From Streptomyces sp. GSL17-111 (GTDB lineage: Bacteria; Actinomycetota; Actinomycetes; Streptomycetales; Streptomycetaceae): 64,000 nt of DNA. The notes under the pieces are model-generated. The model worked only from the letters and a program-made list of their open reading frames with translations. It ran no database searches and was not told the DNA's origin. The stretch lies in assembly GCF_037911585.1 (NCBI RefSeq), contig NZ_JBAJNS010000001.1, positions 5,069,501 to 5,133,500 of the forward strand, in the 5' to 3' direction. Made by a program: the position numbers and the translations under genes. Numbering within the stretch: the stretch's first letter is position 1; every line of letters begins with the position of its first letter. Positions 46,048 to 53,961 of this stretch are shown here, in pieces.

Positions 46048-47465
46048 CGCTCCCCACGGAGACCGCCCACCCCGAGCTGGAAGGGCTGGGCAACTACGAG
46101 TACGGCTGGGCCGACAGTGACGCGGCCGGAGCGGCCGCCAAGCGCGGCCTCTCCGAGGAGGTCGTCCGCGACATCTCCGGCAAGAAGTCCGAGCCGGACT
46201 GGATGCTCAAGCTCCGCCTCAAGGGCCTGAAGCTCTTCGACAAGAAGCCCATGCCGAACTGGGGCTCGGACCTCTCGGGCATCGACTTCGACAACATCAA
46301 GTACTTCGTGCGGTCCACCGAGAAGCAGGCCCAGTCCTGGGAGGACCTGCCGGAGGACATCAAGAACACCTACGACCGCCTCGGCATCCCGGAGGCCGAG
46401 AAGCAGCGCCTGGTCGCCGGTGTGGCCGCGCAGTACGAGTCGGAGGTCGTCTACCACCAGATCCGCGAGGACCTGGAGCAGCAGGGCGTCCTCTTCCTGG
46501 ACACCGACACCGCGCTGCGCGAGCACCCGGAGATCTTCCAGGAGCACTTCGGCACGGTCATCCCGGCCGGTGACAACAAGTTCGCCGCGCTGAACACCGC
46601 CGTGTGGTCCGGTGGCTCCTTCATCTACGTGCCGCCGGGCGTGCACGTCGACATCCCGCTGCAGGCCTACTTCCGGATCAACACCGAGAACATGGGCCAG
46701 TTCGAGCGGACGCTGATCATCGTCGACGAGAACGCCTACGTGCACTACGTCGAGGGCTGCACCGCCCCGATCTACAACTCCGACTCGCTGCACTCGGCGG
46801 TCGTGGAGATCATCGTGAAGAAGGGCGGCCGCTGCCGCTACACGACGATCCAGAACTGGTCGAACAACGTCTACAACCTGGTCACCAAGCGTGCGGTGGC
46901 CTACGAGGGCGCGACCATGGAGTGGGTCGACGGCAACCTCGGCTCCAAGGTGACGATGAAGTACCCGGCCGTCTACCTGATGGGCGAGCACGCCAAGGGC
47001 GAGACGCTGTCCGTCGCCTTCGCCGGTGAGGGCCAGCACCAGGACGCCGGGGCCAAGATGGTCCACATGGCGCCGAACACCTCCTCCAACATCGTCTCCA
47101 AGTCGGTGGCCCGGGGCGGTGGCCGCACCTCCTACCGCGGTCTCATCGAGATCGCCGAGGGCGCGGAGAACTCCAAGTCCAACGTGCTGTGCGACGCGCT
47201 GCTGGTGGACACGATCTCCCGCTCCGACACCTACCCCTACGTCGACGTCCGCGAGGACGACGTGACGATGGGCCACGAGGCGACCGTCTCCAAGGTCAGC
47301 GACGACCAGCTCTTCTACCTGATGAGCCGGGGCATGGCCGAGGACGAGGCCATGGCGATGATCGTGCGCGGTTTCGTCGAGCCGATCGCCAAGGAGCTCC
47401 CCATGGAGTACGCCCTGGAGCTGAACCGGCTGATCGAGCTGCAGATGGAGGGCGCGGTCGGCTGA
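46044..47465 (+). CDS. sufB: Fe-S cluster assembly protein SufB
   Basis: A 473-residue scaffold subunit of the SufBC2D complex, on which iron-sulfur clusters are built. Family blocks are [13 protein letters not shown] near residues 50-62, Asp-Phe-Asp-Asn-Ile-Lys-Tyr-Phe near 82, Val-Tyr-Val-Pro-like Ile-Tyr-Val-Pro-Pro-Gly-Val near 195, Tyr-Val-Glu-Gly-Cys-Thr-Ala-Pro near 236, and the C-terminal Ser-Arg-Gly-Met-Ala-Glu-Asp-Glu-Ala. The Cys of Glu-Gly-Cys-Thr and that of Leu-Cys-Asp-Ala-Leu match conserved Cys positions. There is no intein; length is standard. Start ATG 46044 overlaps the sufR stop. Confidence 0.98.
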   Translation: MTLPTETAHPELEGLGNYEYGWADSDAAGAAAKRGLSEEVVRDISGKKSEPDWMLKLRLKGLKLFDKKPMPNWGSDLSGIDFDNIKYFVRSTEKQAQSWEDLPEDIKNTYDRLGIPEAEKQRLVAGVAAQYESEVVYHQIREDLEQQGVLFLDTDTALREHPEIFQEHFGTVIPAGDNKFAALNTAVWSGGSFIYVPPGVHVDIPLQAYFRINTENMGQFERTLIIVDENAYVHYVEGCTAPIYNSDSLHSAVVEIIVKKGGRCRYTTIQNWSNNVYNLVTKRAVAYEGATMEWVDGNLGSKVTMKYPAVYLMGEHAKGETLSVAFAGEGQHQDAGAKMVHMAPNTSSNIVSKSVARGGGRTSYRGLIEIAEGAENSKSNVLCDALLVDTISRSDTYPYVDVREDDVTMGHEATVSKVSDDQLFYLMSRGMAEDEAMAMIVRGFVEPIAKELPMEYALELNRLIELQMEGAVG

Positions 47466-47491
47466 CGCCGGCCGTCCCGCCCGTCCCGCAG

Positions 47492-47516
47492 CGCTCGGCG
47501 GCGTCAGAGCCGAGCG
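47492..47516 (+). promoter_or_regulatory. Small hairpin between sufB and sufD
   Basis: CGCTCGGC (47492-47499) pairs with GCCGAGCG (47509-47516) in the 85-bp sufB-sufD spacer, the longest gap inside the operon. It could stabilise the upstream mRNA or attenuate; the evidence is structural only. Confidence 0.35.
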
Positions 47517-47550
47517 TGCCCAGACCCGAGAAAGAGAACCAGTAGTAGCC

Positions 47551-48723
47551 ATGGCTGAGGCTCAGACAAACCCGGCGGGCAACACCGCCATCGCGGTGGC
47601 CGCCGAGTCCACCGTCGCCACCCGGATGAGCGCACCGCCCTCGTTCGACGTGGCGGACTTCCCCGTGCCGCACGGCCGCGAGGAGGAGTGGCGCTTCACC
47701 CCGCTGGAGCGGCTGCGCGGGCTGCACGACGGCAGCGCCGAGGCGTCCGGCGGCCTGAAGGCCGAGATCTCCGCGCCCGACGTCGTCACCGTCGAGGCCG
47801 TCGGCCGGGACGACGCCCGGCTCGGCCGGGCCGGCAAGCCGGTGGACCGGGTCGCCGCGCAGGCGTTCAGCTCCTTCGAGAAGGCCACCGTCGTCACGGT
47901 GCCGAAGGAAGCGGTGCTGGAGGAGCCGATCCGGGTCGGTCTGCACGGCGAGGGCGGGGTGTCCTACGGGCACACCGTCTTCGAGCTGGGCGCCTTCGCC
48001 GAGGCCGTCATCGTCATCGACCACACCGGTGACGCCGTGCGCGCCGCCAACGTGGAGTTCGTCCTCGGGGACAACGCCAAGCTCACCGTCGTCTCCGTGC
48101 AGGACTGGGCGGACACGGCCGTGCACTGCTCGCAGCACAACGCCCTGGTCGGCCGGGACGCGAGCTTCAAGTCCGTCGTCGTCACCTTCGGCGGCGACGT
48201 CGTGCGGCTGCACCCCCGGGTCAGCTACGCGGGCCCCGGCGGTGAGGCCGAGCTGTACGGCCTGTACTTCACCGACGACGGCCAGCACCAGGAGCACCGC
48301 CTGTTCGTCGACCACGACGCGCCGCACTGCCGCAGCAACGTGGCCTACAAGGGCGCGCTCCAGGGGCAGGACGCGCACGCGGTGTGGATCGGCGACGTCC
48401 TGATCCGCAAGGCCGCCGAGGGCACCGACACCTACGAGCTGAACCGCAACCTCGTCCTCACCGACGGCGCGCGGGTCGACTCGGTGCCGAACCTGGAGAT
48501 CGAGACCGGTGAGATCCAGGGGGCCGGGCACGCCTCGGCCACCGGCCGGTTCGAGGACGAGCAGCTGTTCTACCTGATGGCGCGCGGCATCCCCGCCGAC
48601 GAGGCCCGCCGCCTCGTCGTGCGCGGCTTCTTCGCCGAGCTGGTCCAGCAGATCGGTCTGCCCGACCTCCAGGAGCGCCTGCTCGCCAAGATCGACGAAG
48701 AGCTGGAAGCGTCGGTGGCATGA
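47551..48723 (+). CDS. sufD: Fe-S cluster assembly protein SufD
   Basis: A 390-residue subunit of the SufBC2D scaffold, related to SufB. N-terminal features are Phe-Pro-Val-Pro-His-Gly-Arg-Glu-Glu-Glu-Trp-Arg-Phe-Thr-Pro near residues 36-50. The beta-helix core includes His-Thr-Val-Phe-Glu-Leu-Gly and Leu-Thr-Val-Val-Ser-Val-Gln-Asp-Trp, with Gly-Leu-Tyr-Phe-Thr-Asp-Asp-Gly-Gln-His and His-Asp-Ala-Pro-His-Cys-Arg-Ser-Asn near 250. The C-terminal helix contains Met-Ala-Arg-Gly-Ile-Pro-Ala-Asp-Glu-Ala-Arg-Arg-Leu-Val-Val-Arg-Gly-Phe. It lies 85 bp after sufB with a small hairpin between them. The stop overlaps the Rieske gene start as ATGA. Confidence 0.97.
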   Translation: MAEAQTNPAGNTAIAVAAESTVATRMSAPPSFDVADFPVPHGREEEWRFTPLERLRGLHDGSAEASGGLKAEISAPDVVTVEAVGRDDARLGRAGKPVDRVAAQAFSSFEKATVVTVPKEAVLEEPIRVGLHGEGGVSYGHTVFELGAFAEAVIVIDHTGDAVRAANVEFVLGDNAKLTVVSVQDWADTAVHCSQHNALVGRDASFKSVVVTFGGDVVRLHPRVSYAGPGGEAELYGLYFTDDGQHQEHRLFVDHDAPHCRSNVAYKGALQGQDAHAVWIGDVLIRKAAEGTDTYELNRNLVLTDGARVDSVPNLEIETGEIQGAGHASATGRFEDEQLFYLMARGIPADEARRLVVRGFFAELVQQIGLPDLQERLLAKIDEELEASVA

Positions 48724-49052
48724 GCGGATACGTGAAAGTCGCGAGCCTCGGCGAGCTGGAGGACGACACCCCGAAGCGGGTGGACGTCGACGGCACGCCG
48801 GTCTCGCTCGTGCGCACCGAGGGCGAGGTGTTCGCGATCAACGACATCTGCTCGCACGCGAACGTCTCCCTCTCGGAGGGAGAGGTGGAGGACTGCGCCA
48901 TCGAGTGCTGGCTGCACGGCTCCAGCTTCGACCTGCGCACCGGCAAGCCCTCGGGTCTCCCCGCCACGCGACCCGTCCCCGTGTACCCCGTAAAGATCGA
49001 AGGAGACGGCCCGGACGCGGCCGTGCTCGTCTCCGTCACCCAGGAGTCCTGA
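48720..49052 (+). CDS. Rieske-type ferredoxin of the SUF operon
   Basis: A 110-residue soluble [2Fe-2S] protein of the non-heme-oxygenase ferredoxin class. The ligand motifs are Cys-Ser-His near residues 43-45 and Cys-Trp-Leu-His-Gly-Ser-Ser-Phe-Asp near 62-70, giving 2Cys/2His. There is no signal peptide, so it is cytoplasmic, unlike the Rieske lipoprotein at 17.6 kb. It overlaps sufD by 4 nt and is 6 bp before sufC, so it is an integral part of the actinobacterial suf operon. A role in supplying electrons for cluster assembly is plausible but not shown by the sequence. Confidence 0.93.
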   Translation: MSGYVKVASLGELEDDTPKRVDVDGTPVSLVRTEGEVFAINDICSHANVSLSEGEVEDCAIECWLHGSSFDLRTGKPSGLPATRPVPVYPVKIEGDGPDAAVLVSVTQES

Positions 49053-49058
49053 AGCCCC

Positions 49059-49823
49059 ATGGCCACCCTTGAGATTCACGACCTGCACGTGTCCGTCGAC
49101 ACCGACAGCGGACCCAACGAGATCCTGCGCGGCGTCGACCTGACCGTGAAGCAGGGCGAGACCCACGCCATCATGGGCCCGAACGGCTCCGGCAAGTCCA
49201 CCCTCGCCTACTCCCTGGCGGGTCACCCGAAGTACACCGTCACCGGTGGCACCGTCACCCTCGACGGTGAGGACGTCCTGGAGATGTCCGTGGACGAGCG
49301 GGCCCGCGCCGGCCTCTTCCTCGCCATGCAGTACCCGGTCGAGGTCCCCGGTGTCTCCGTCTCCAACTTCCTGCGCACCGCCGCCACCGCCACCCGCGGT
49401 GAGGCCCCGAAGCTGCGCACCTGGGTGAAGGAGGTCAAGGAGGCCATGCAGCGGCTCTCCATGGACCCGGCCTTCGCCGAGCGCAACGTCAACGAGGGCT
49501 TCTCCGGTGGCGAGAAGAAGCGTCACGAGATCCTGCAGCTGGAACTGCTGAAGCCGAAGATGGCGATCCTCGACGAGACCGACTCCGGTCTGGACGTCGA
49601 CGCCCTGCGCGTCGTCTCCGAGGGTGTCAACCGGGTGCGCGAGAGCGGCGAGGTCGGCACGCTGCTGATCACGCACTACACGCGCATCCTGCGCTACATC
49701 AAGCCCGACCACGTCCACGTGTTCGCCAAGGGCCGCATCGCCGAGTCCGGCGGTCCGGAGCTGGCCGACAAGCTGGAGGCCGAGGGCTACGAGCAGTACG
49801 TGAAGGGGGGTACGACTTCGTGA
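49059..49823 (+). CDS. sufC: Fe-S cluster assembly ATPase SufC
   Basis: A 254-residue ABC-type ATPase that drives the SufBC2D complex; it is not a membrane transporter. Walker A is Gly-Pro-Asn-Gly-Ser-Gly-Lys-Ser-Thr near residues 38-46, the Q loop is Ala-Met-Gln-Tyr-Pro near 88, the modified signature Phe-Ser-Gly-Gly-Glu-Lys-Lys-Arg near 148, Walker B Met-Ala-Ile-Leu-Asp-Glu-Thr-Asp-Ser-Gly-Leu-Asp near 168, and His in Leu-Ile-Thr-His-Tyr near 206. The Thr-Asp in place of Pro-Thr after Walker B is typical of SufC. The stop overlaps the sufS GTG (GTGA). Confidence 0.98.
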   Translation: MATLEIHDLHVSVDTDSGPNEILRGVDLTVKQGETHAIMGPNGSGKSTLAYSLAGHPKYTVTGGTVTLDGEDVLEMSVDERARAGLFLAMQYPVEVPGVSVSNFLRTAATATRGEAPKLRTWVKEVKEAMQRLSMDPAFAERNVNEGFSGGEKKRHEILQLELLKPKMAILDETDSGLDVDALRVVSEGVNRVRESGEVGTLLITHYTRILRYIKPDHVHVFAKGRIAESGGPELADKLEAEGYEQYVKGGTTS

Positions 49824-51088
49824 CGTCCTCCCGTCCCGGGCTCCCCGGCCTCCTCGACACCGAGGCGATCCGCAAGGACTTCCCCATCCTGGATCGGCAG
49901 ATCCACGACGGGAAGCGGCTCGTGTACCTGGACAACGCGGCGACCTCGCAGAAGCCGCGCCAGGTGCTCGACGCGCTGAACACCTACTACGAGCGGCACA
50001 ACGCCAACGTCCACCGCGGTGTGCACGTCCTCGCCGAGGAGGCCACGGCCCTGTACGAGGGCGCGCGGGACAAGGTCGCCGCTTTCGTCAACGCTCCCAG
50101 CCGCGACGAGGTGATCTTCACCAAGAACGCCTCGGAGTCGCTGAACCTCGTGGCGAACATGCTCGGCTGGGCGGACGAGCCCTACCGGGTGGACCACGAG
50201 ACCGAGATCGTCATCACGGAGATGGAGCACCACTCCAACATCGTGCCGTGGCAGCTGCTCGCGCAGCGCACGGGCGCGAAGCTGAAGTGGTTCGGGCTGA
50301 CCGACGACGGCCGGCTCGACCTGTCCAACCTGGACGAGATCATCACGGAGAGGACCAAGGTCGTCTCCTTCACGCTGGTCTCCAACATCATGGGCACGGT
50401 CAACCCGGTCGAGGAGATCGTCCGCCGGGCGCAGGAGGTCAACGCGCTCGTCGTCGTCGACGCCTCGCAGGCCGCGCCGCACATGGTGCTGGACGTGCAG
50501 GCCATACAGGCGGACTTCGTCGCCTTCACCGGCCACAAGATGTGCGGCCCGACCGGCATCGGCGTGCTCTGGGGACGCCAGGAGCTGCTGGAGGACCTGC
50601 CGCCCTTCCTCGGCGGCGGCGAGATGATCGAGACCGTCTCGATGCACTCCTCCACCTACGCCCCCGCGCCGCACAAGTTCGAGGCGGGGACGCCGCCGAT
50701 CGCCCAGGCCGTGGGCCTCGGCGCGGCGGTGGACTACCTCAGCGGCATCGGGATGGACGCCATCGCCGCGCATGAGCACGCCCTCACCGGGTACGCCGTG
50801 CAGCGGCTCCGGGACGTTCCGGACCTGCGGATCATCGGCCCCGGTACGGCCGAGGACCGGGGTGCGGCGATCTCGTTCGTGCTGGGCGACATCCACCCGC
50901 ACGACGTCGGCCAGGTGCTGGACGAGCAGGGCATCGCCGTCCGGGTCGGCCACCACTGCGCCCGGCCCGTGTGCCTGCGCTACGGAATTCCCGCGACCAC
51001 GCGAGCGTCGTTCTATCTGTACTCCACACCGGCCGAGGTCGACGCCCTGGTCGAGGGCCTGGAGTACGTTCGGAACTTCTTCGGATGA
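49820..51088 (+). CDS. sufS: Cysteine desulfurase SufS
   Basis: A 422-residue class II PLP-dependent cysteine desulfurase, the sulfur donor of the SUF system. The N-terminal signature is Val-Tyr-Leu-Asp-Asn-Ala-Ala-Thr-Ser-Gln-Lys-Pro near residues 35-46. The PLP Lys is in Ala-Phe-Thr-Gly-His-Lys-Met-Cys-Gly-Pro-Thr-Gly near 239. The persulfide Cys is in Arg-Val-Gly-His-His-Cys-Ala-Arg-Pro-Val-Cys near 379. Glu-Met-Glu-His-His-Ser-Asn near 135 carries the catalytic His. It begins at GTG 49820 inside the sufC stop and is followed 13 bp later by sufU, its expected sulfur acceptor. Confidence 0.98.
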   Translation: MTSSRPGLPGLLDTEAIRKDFPILDRQIHDGKRLVYLDNAATSQKPRQVLDALNTYYERHNANVHRGVHVLAEEATALYEGARDKVAAFVNAPSRDEVIFTKNASESLNLVANMLGWADEPYRVDHETEIVITEMEHHSNIVPWQLLAQRTGAKLKWFGLTDDGRLDLSNLDEIITERTKVVSFTLVSNIMGTVNPVEEIVRRAQEVNALVVVDASQAAPHMVLDVQAIQADFVAFTGHKMCGPTGIGVLWGRQELLEDLPPFLGGGEMIETVSMHSSTYAPAPHKFEAGTPPIAQAVGLGAAVDYLSGIGMDAIAAHEHALTGYAVQRLRDVPDLRIIGPGTAEDRGAAISFVLGDIHPHDVGQVLDEQGIAVRVGHHCARPVCLRYGIPATTRASFYLYSTPAEVDALVEGLEYVRNFFG

Positions 51089-51101
51089 GGGTGGCTGACT
51101 C

Positions 51102-51569
51102 GTGAAGCTGGACTCCATGTACCAGGAAGTGATCCTGGATCACTACAAGAACCCGCACGGACGTGGCCTGCGCGACGGCGACGCCGAGGTGCACCACGTG
51201 AACCCGACCTGCGGGGACGAGATCACGCTGCGGGTGCGCTACGACGGTGACACCGTCGCCGACGTCAGTTACGAGGGTCAGGGGTGTTCGATCAGCCAGG
51301 CCAGCGCCTCGGTGCTGAACGAGCTGCTGGTCGGCAAGAACCTGGCCGAGGCCCGGCGCGTCCAGGAGACCTTCCTGGAGCTGATGCAGTCCAAGGGCCA
51401 GCTGACGCCGGACGACGCGATGGAGGACGTCCTGGAGGACGCGGTCGCCTTCGCCGGGGTCTCGAAGTACCCCGCCCGGGTGAAGTGCGCGCTGCTCAGC
51501 TGGATGGCCTGGAAGGACGCGACGGCCCAGGCGCTGGGCGAGTCCCCCGTTAAGGAGAAGACGGCATGA
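51102..51569 (+). CDS. sufU: SUF system sulfur-transfer protein SufU
   Basis: A 155-residue NifU/IscU-like protein that accepts persulfide sulfur from SufS through a Zn-bound Cys site. Conserved Cys are in Asn-Pro-Thr-Cys-Gly-Asp-Glu near residue 33-36, Gly-Gln-Gly-Cys-Ser-Ile-Ser-Gln-Ala-Ser near 64, and Val-Lys-Cys-Ala-Leu-Leu-Ser-Trp-Met-Ala-Trp near 128. An insertion between the second and third Cys is the SufU hallmark. Start GTG 51102 precedes Lys-Leu-Asp-Ser-Met-Tyr-Gln-Glu-Val-Ile-Leu-Asp-His-Tyr. The stop overlaps the sufT ATG (ATGA). Confidence 0.97.
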   Translation: MKLDSMYQEVILDHYKNPHGRGLRDGDAEVHHVNPTCGDEITLRVRYDGDTVADVSYEGQGCSISQASASVLNELLVGKNLAEARRVQETFLELMQSKGQLTPDDAMEDVLEDAVAFAGVSKYPARVKCALLSWMAWKDATAQALGESPVKEKTA

Positions 51570-51907
51570 CCGAGACGACCGAAGCAGGCGTGGCCAAGCC
51601 GGCCAGCGAGGAAGAGGTCCACGAGGCGATGATGGACGTCGTCGACCCCGAGCTGGGCATCGACGTCGTCAACCTCGGCCTGGTCTACGGGGTCCACGTG
51701 GACGAGGACAACACGGCCACGATCGACATGACGCTGACGTCCGCGGCCTGCCCGCTGACCGACGTCATCGAGGACCAGGCGAAGTCCGCGACCGAGGGCA
51801 TCGTCAAGGAACTCAAGATCAACTGGGTCTGGATGCCGCCGTGGGGTCCGGACAAGATCACCGACGACGGCCGCGAGCAGCTGCGCGCCCTCGGCTTCAA
51901 CGTCTGA
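51566..51907 (+). CDS. sufT: Metal-sulfur cluster assembly factor (MIP18/DUF59, SufT-like)
   Basis: A 113-residue MIP18-family protein helping Fe-S cluster maturation or delivery. Characteristic parts are Val-Val-Asp-Pro-Glu-Leu-Gly-Ile-Asp-Val-Val-Asn-Leu-Gly-Leu-Val-Tyr near residues 27-43 and Met-Thr-Leu-Thr-Ser-Ala-Ala-Cys-Pro-Leu near 57-66, with the conserved Cys, and Trp-Met-Pro-Pro-Trp-Gly-Pro-Asp near the C terminus. It is the last gene of the suf operon, coupled to sufU by ATGA and closed by a strong bidirectional hairpin. Confidence 0.96.
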   Translation: MTETTEAGVAKPASEEEVHEAMMDVVDPELGIDVVNLGLVYGVHVDEDNTATIDMTLTSAACPLTDVIEDQAKSATEGIVKELKINWVWMPPWGPDKITDDGREQLRALGFNV

Positions 51908-51936
51908 TCCGGTGCGGGGGTCTCCCCGCCCGGCGC

Positions 51937-51973
51937 CCGGTGCCCCGGTCCGCAGCGCGGACCGGGGCACCGG
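51937..51973. terminator. Bidirectional terminator between the suf operon and the VOC gene
   Basis: A perfect 17-bp inverted repeat (51937-51953 and 51957-51973, 3-nt loop) lies 30 bp after sufT and 21 bp beyond the stop of the convergent VOC gene. Confidence 0.85.
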
Positions 51974-51993
51974 TGCGTCCCGGCCGGGGGCCG

Positions 51994-52407
51994 TCACGGC
52001 GTGGCGTACTGCTCGGCGTAGTCGGCGCTCGGCGCGATGGGCGTGATGACGTCGACGAGGACGCCGTCGGGGTCGGCCACGATGAAGTGCCGCTGCCCGA
52101 AGTCCTCGCTGCGCAGCTCCAGGGCGGCCGGCAGTCCGGCGCGGACGACGAGGCGTTCCCACTCGGCGTCGACGTCGTCGACCTCGAAGTTCAGCAGCAG
52201 TCCCTGGACGGGCCGGCGGTGGCCCTCCGGGAGGGTGGGGTGCGTCGCGTCGAGGAGTGCCAGCTCGTAGGCCGGTTCGCCGGGCCGTCGCAGGCTCACG
52301 TACCAGTCCGCCTCGAACGTCACCTCGAAGCCCATGAGGCGGGTGTAGAAGTCGCGCGAGGCGCTGAGGCGGGAGGTGCAGATCACGGGATAGAAGCTGG
52401 TCAGCAT
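51994..52407 (-). CDS. VOC (glyoxalase/bleomycin-resistance) family protein
   Basis: A 137-residue protein with two beta-alpha-beta-beta-beta modules. N-terminal features are [20 protein letters not shown], and the C-terminal half has [19 protein letters not shown]. This fold binds small ligands or metals and serves as lyase, dioxygenase or resistance protein; the metal-site residues are incomplete, so a binding or sequestering protein is possible. ATG 52407 has GGAG 8 nt upstream. Its promoter is covered by two operators shared with the divergent TetR gene, so it is very likely that regulator's target. Confidence 0.9.
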   Translation of the reverse strand: MLTSFYPVICTSRLSASRDFYTRLMGFEVTFEADWYVSLRRPGEPAYELALLDATHPTLPEGHRRPVQGLLLNFEVDDVDAEWERLVVRAGLPAALELRSEDFGQRHFIVADPDGVLVDVITPIAPSADYAEQYATP

Positions 52408-52423
52408 GGCGTTCACTCCTTCG

Positions 52424-52438
52424 CATACCTTGGGTATG
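52424..52438. promoter_or_regulatory. TetR-type operator 1
   Basis: CATACC-TTG-GGTATG, a perfect 6-bp inverted repeat with a 3-bp centre. It lies just downstream of the predicted VOC transcription start and matches operator 2 in both arms. Confidence 0.8.
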
Positions 52439-52447
52439 TCAAGTTCG

Positions 52448-52476
52448 ACGCTATGCGCATACCATCGGTATGTCAA
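52448..52476 (-). promoter_or_regulatory. Consensus promoter of the VOC gene
   Basis: On the minus strand TTGACA (complement of 52471-52476), a 17-bp spacer and TAGCGT (complement of 52448-52453) form an almost ideal vegetative promoter. Operator 2 fills the spacer and touches the -35, so repressor binding would exclude RNA polymerase. Confidence 0.75.
52458..52472. promoter_or_regulatory. TetR-type operator 2
   Basis: CATACC-ATC-GGTATG, the same 15-bp palindrome as operator 1, spaced 34 bp centre to centre. It overlaps the first possible ATG (52470) of the TetR gene and the VOC promoter -35. Confidence 0.8.
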
Positions 52477-53081
52477 AGGAGAGGGTGACGCGTGTGGGGA
52501 CGGTGCGGGCACGGCAGCGGGACCGGACCCGCCGGGCGCTGCTGGACGAGGCCCGGCGGCTGTTCGCGGAGCGGGGCTACGCGGCGGTCGGGCTGGCGGA
52601 CGTCGTCGCGGCGGCCGGAGTGACCAAAGGGGCCCTCTACCACCACTTCGACGGCAAGGCCGACCTCTTCCGGGCCGTCCTGGCCGAGGTGCAGGAGGAG
52701 GTGGGGGACCGCGTCGCCGCCTCGGCCGACGCCGAGCCCGACCCGTGGGACCGGCTGACGGCGGGCTGCGCGGCGTTCCTCGACGTCACCGCGAGCCCCG
52801 GCGTCCAGCGGATCATGCTCGTCGACGGGCCCGCCGTGCTGGGCTGGCACACCTGGCGCACGATGGACGAGGCCGCGTCCGCCCGGCACCTGCACGAGGC
52901 GCTGGCCGATCTCGTCGCGCGGGGCGTCCTCCCCGACCAGCCCGTCGCCCCGCTGGCCCGGCTGCTGTCCGGCGCCATGAACGAGGCGGCCCTGTGGCTC
53001 GCGGACAGCGCCGATCCCGGCGACCTCGCCGACACCCAGCGCGCGCTGGAGCGGCTGCTGGCCTCCCTGCGCCACTCCTGA
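52470..53081 (+). CDS. TetR/AcrR family transcriptional regulator
   Basis: Up to 203 residues. The N-terminal HTH (about residues 19-65) includes [15 protein letters not shown] and [17 protein letters not shown], the standard TetR pattern. The C-terminal ligand-binding half is helical with no recognisable specificity. The first in-frame ATG, 52470, overlaps operator 2; GTG 52494, behind AAAGGAGAGG, may be the true start. It is divergent from the VOC gene, and the twin operators imply it represses both itself and VOC. The SMR efflux gene 51 bp downstream may be part of the response but has its own -10. Confidence 0.92.
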   Translation: MSKERVTRVGTVRARQRDRTRRALLDEARRLFAERGYAAVGLADVVAAAGVTKGALYHHFDGKADLFRAVLAEVQEEVGDRVAASADAEPDPWDRLTAGCAAFLDVTASPGVQRIMLVDGPAVLGWHTWRTMDEAASARHLHEALADLVARGVLPDQPVAPLARLLSGAMNEAALWLADSADPGDLADTQRALERLLASLRHS

Positions 53082-53119
53082 CGCCACGAGCCGCGGTCCT
53101 CGCCGCGCGCGGTGATCCG

Positions 53120-53125
53120 TACGAT
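53120..53125 (+). promoter_or_regulatory. Leaderless-type -10 of the SMR gene
   Basis: TACGAT (53120-53125) ends 7 nt before ATG 53133; no Shine-Dalgarno is present between them. Confidence 0.45.
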
Positions 53126-53132
53126 CGGCGGC

Positions 53133-53456
53133 ATGGTGTACTTGACGCTCGGAGCGGCGATTCTCGCCGAGGTGCTGGCCACGACCTCGATGAAGTTCAG
53201 TGACGGCTTCACCCGGCTGTGGCCCTCGCTGGGGACGGTCGTCGGCTACCTCATCGCGTTCGTGCTCCTGGCGCAGGCGCTCAAGACGATGTCCGTCGGC
53301 ACCGCCTACGCGATCTGGGCCGGGGTCGGCACCGCCGCCGTGGCCACGATCGGCATGGTCTTCATCGACGAACCGGTGACGTTCACCCGGATCCTGGGCA
53401 TCGCGCTGGTGGTCGTCGGCGTCGTCGTCCTCAACCTCGGCGGCGGCGCCCACTGA
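53133..53456 (+). CDS. Small multidrug resistance (SMR/EmrE-type) efflux protein
   Basis: A 107-residue membrane protein with four hydrophobic helices. The essential membrane Glu is in Ala-Ala-Ile-Leu-Ala-Glu-Val-Leu-Ala-Thr-Thr near residue 14. Conserved residues include Lys-Phe-Ser-Asp-Gly-Phe near 22-27, Ala-Tyr-Ala-Ile-Trp-Ala-Gly-Val-Gly-Thr near 59-68 and Phe-Ile-Asp-Glu-Pro-Val-Thr near 80. SMR proteins export cationic drugs or guanidinium as dimers using the proton gradient. ATG 53133 gives the family length. A TACGAT ends 7 nt upstream, suggesting leaderless expression. It follows the TetR gene on the same strand and converges on RNHCP genes with a terminator between. Confidence 0.93.
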   Translation: MVYLTLGAAILAEVLATTSMKFSDGFTRLWPSLGTVVGYLIAFVLLAQALKTMSVGTAYAIWAGVGTAAVATIGMVFIDEPVTFTRILGIALVVVGVVVLNLGGGAH

Positions 53457-53467
53457 GTACCCGCCCA

Positions 53468-53501
53468 GGGGCCACCCGCCGGTCCTCCGCCGGGTGGCCC
53501 C
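53468..53501. terminator. Bidirectional terminator after the SMR gene
   Basis: An 11-bp perfect inverted repeat (53468-53478 and 53491-53501, 12-nt loop) lies between convergent genes. Confidence 0.7.
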
Positions 53502-53506
53502 GCTCC

Positions 53507-53935
53507 CTACAGGGCCATGAGGGTGCGGCCGGCCCGGGCGGTGTCCCGGAGCGGCCTGAGCGCCATCCGCACCAGGGCGAGGGCGTTGTCGTCGCCCGCG
53601 ATGCGGTTCACGCCGAGCTCCCCGCAGCTCAGGCACCGGTGGACGATCATCCACTCACCGTCCGGCCGGGTGCTCAGCGCCAGCGGCTCCATGCGTCCCC
53701 GGCAGCCGGACGCACGGTCGCCGGGGACCCGGCGGTCGACGTGCCGACTGGTGAGGCAGTGCGGGCAGTGGTTGCGGTGGACGGTGCCCGGAGCGGTGAG
53801 GGACACCTCCAGGCGGCAGTGAACGCACCGGAAGGCGTCGGCCCGGTGGCCTCCCGAGCCGTGCAGGACGTCCTTGTGCCGCTGGGGGCGGCGGTCCGCC
53901 CCGCCCCGCCCGCGTGACGGATTGCGTCGTGGCAT
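53507..53935 (-). CDS. RNHCP domain zinc-ribbon protein (paralogue 1)
   Basis: A 142-residue protein. The core has Phe-Arg-Cys-Val-His-Cys near residue 36, the name-giving Arg-Asn-His-Cys-Pro-His-Cys near 54-60, Ser-Arg-His-Val-Asp, Gly-Cys-Arg-Gly-Arg-Met near 78, and His-Arg-Cys-Leu-Ser-Cys-Gly near 99-105. These are paired Cys motifs for zinc, and Asp-Asp-Asn-Ala-Leu-Ala-Leu-Val-Arg-Met follows. The basic N terminus (Arg/Gly/Pro-rich) is probably disordered and might bind nucleic acid. Function is unknown for the family. ATG 53935 has GGGGAG 8 nt upstream; GTG 53965, overlapping the neighbour's stop, is the alternative. It is co-directional with a paralogue directly upstream. Confidence 0.88.
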   Translation of the reverse strand: MPRRNPSRGRGGADRRPQRHKDVLHGSGGHRADAFRCVHCRLEVSLTAPGTVHRNHCPHCLTSRHVDRRVPGDRASGCRGRMEPLALSTRPDGEWMIVHRCLSCGELGVNRIAGDDNALALVRMALRPLRDTARAGRTLMAL

Positions 53936-53961
53936 GGTTGCTTCTCCCCTTCCCCGCCGCG

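Noticed and set aside
52640-53456. TetR and SMR as one operon answering to the twin operators
   Set aside because: The SMR gene has its own -10 (TACGAT) right before its start, so co-regulation is possible but not supported.
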